Positions 30,012-30,687 of a DNA stretch of 30,687 nucleotides are shown here, piece after piece. The stretch covers positions 1 through 30,687 of the forward strand of contig NZ_LSJA01000186.1 of the NCBI RefSeq assembly GCF_001556515.1, written 5' to 3'. The notes beneath the pieces are model-generated. The model did not search any database. It was not told the origin of the DNA and saw only the letters and a program-made list of their open reading frames with translations. This DNA comes from Caulobacter sp. CCH9-E1. Its GTDB lineage: Bacteria > Pseudomonadota > Alphaproteobacteria > Caulobacterales > Caulobacteraceae. The translations under genes and the position numbers were made by a program. The stretch's first letter is position 1, and every line of letters starts with the position of its first letter.

Positions 30012-30494
30012 TTAGTTCGGCAATGTGGCCGCTTCCAGGTCGAAGGCGCCGTCCAGAGCGTCCTCGCCGGGGATCTCGCCCAGCAGGGCCGAGGCGAACA
30101 GCGGCTCCAGGGCGCCCCAGACATAGGTCAGCTGCTCGAGCACGGCGGGAACGCCGGAGAGGTCGAAGCCAGGATAGAGGTCCTCGACCAGCCACAGGCC
30201 GGTCTCGACGTCATAGGCGAAGCGGCAGCCGATCAGGCGGAACTGGACGCGGACGATGGTCTCGAACAGGGCGGTCAGGTCACGAGCCTGGCCCAGGTCC
30301 TCGGGATCCAGCACCAGGCAGCGCGCCTGCACCCAGCCGTGGTCGGGCAGCAGATAGAAGGCGCCGTCCTCTTCGTCCTCGCCCGAGACTTCCAGCCCCC
30401 GGTCGATCGCCTCGACCACATAGCCGGCGGCGCGGCAAACCTCGGTCAGCTTGGCCAGCTGGGCGGCTTCCTGGTCGGGGGTGAGGTCGGTCAT
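30012..30494 (-). CDS. Acidic soluble protein, possibly YbjN/CesT-like
   Basis: This 160-residue, strongly acidic cytosolic protein begins MTDLTPDQEAAQLAKLTEVC. It has a pattern of short beta strands and helices (YVVEAIDRGLEVSGEDEEDG, WVQARCLVLD, GLWLVEDLYPGFDLSGVPAVLEQLTYVWGALEPLF) that resembles the YbjN or type III chaperone-like fold. YbjN proteins are poorly understood and have been linked to stress responses. The match is by overall pattern only, so treat it as tentative. It is upstream of the exported protein at 29351 on the same strand, but that gene appears to have its own promoter. A family A repeat lies about 60 bp upstream of the start. Confidence 0.7.
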   Translation of the reverse strand: MTDLTPDQEAAQLAKLTEVCRAAGYVVEAIDRGLEVSGEDEEDGAFYLLPDHGWVQARCLVLDPEDLGQARDLTALFETIVRVQFRLIGCRFAYDVETGLWLVEDLYPGFDLSGVPAVLEQLTYVWGALEPLFASALLGEIPGEDALDGAFDLEAATLPN

Positions 30495-30554
30495 GGGGGA
30501 GGCTCCGGGGGTGTTTGGGGCGGAGAGGATTTAGCACGAAGACGCGGTCGCCGC

Positions 30555-30684
30555 CCCCTTCTCCCCTTGCGGGAGAAGGTGGCGCGCAGCGCCGGATGAG
30601 GGGTTGAAGAGCCTTTCCGACGGCGGAGCGCAACCCCTCACCCGACCCACTTCGTGGGCCACCCTCTCCCGCAAGGGGAGAGGG
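30555..30684. repeat. Palindromic intergenic repeat, family A, copy 4
   Basis: The outer arms are CCCTTCTCCCCTTGCGGGAG and CTCCCGCAAGGGGAGAGGG. Inner arms contain GGATGAGGGGTTG and CAACCCCTCACCC. It runs to the end of the window and may be complete. It lies upstream of the YbjN-like gene; what lies on its other side is not visible. Confidence 0.9.
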
Positions 30685-30687
30685 AAA

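Overview
This window reads as chromosomal DNA of a GC-rich alphaproteobacterium, most likely Caulobacter or a close relative in the Caulobacterales. This rests on the uniformly GC-rich sequence with GTG starts and weak ribosome binding sites, the ubiG/lysC/ptsP grouping, a cytoplasmic HWE-type histidine kinase, and candidate EcfG (SigT)-type promoters. I see no tRNA, rRNA, CRISPR array, transposase or phage gene. The placement is inference from gene content; no database was searched.

Region 1 (1-4931, minus strand): a gene that starts at 30 and runs off the window, ispG (isoprenoid synthesis), a rodZ-like cell-shape gene and ptsP (nitrogen PTS enzyme I). The rodZ-ispG order matches E. coli. 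Region 2 (5077-9732, minus strand): accessory genes between ptsP and lysC: a Tyr/Arg-rich glycine-zipper protein with a clean terminator, an EamA-type exporter with an AraC-type regulator, a lipoprotein coupled to a small unknown protein, and another unknown protein. Region 3 (9747-14838): divergent lysC and ubiG, a small exported protein, two neighbouring paralogous glycine-zipper proteins (one with a 52-residue repeat), and a lipocalin. Region 4 (14875-18688): comF-grxC-nitrilase-DUF1178 on the minus strand, divergent from a methyltransferase, then a Nudix hydrolase. Region 5 (18764-23517): an NTF2-like gene broken by a one-base frameshift, a RhlE-type DEAD-box helicase, a structured intergenic stretch and a multi-PAS HWE kinase. 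Region 6 (23693-30494): a two-gene ABC exporter, a secreted GH115 alpha-glucuronidase with an operator-like palindrome, two exported proteins of unknown function and a possible YbjN-like protein.

Two patterns cut across the genes. First, ten palindromic elements of about 105-135 bp, in four sequence families (four A, three B, two C, one D), sit only between genes, often within a few bases of stop codons. They look like small non-autonomous repeats. Second, three exported-protein genes (starts at 12638, 13760 and 29926) have upstream sequences matching or nearly matching GGAAC-N16/17-CGTT, the promoter of the alphaproteobacterial general-stress sigma factor. Two of them encode paralogous glycine-zipper domains bounded by a conserved cysteine pair. 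A small stress-induced envelope-protein group is the best candidate here for an undescribed system, but this is a hypothesis.
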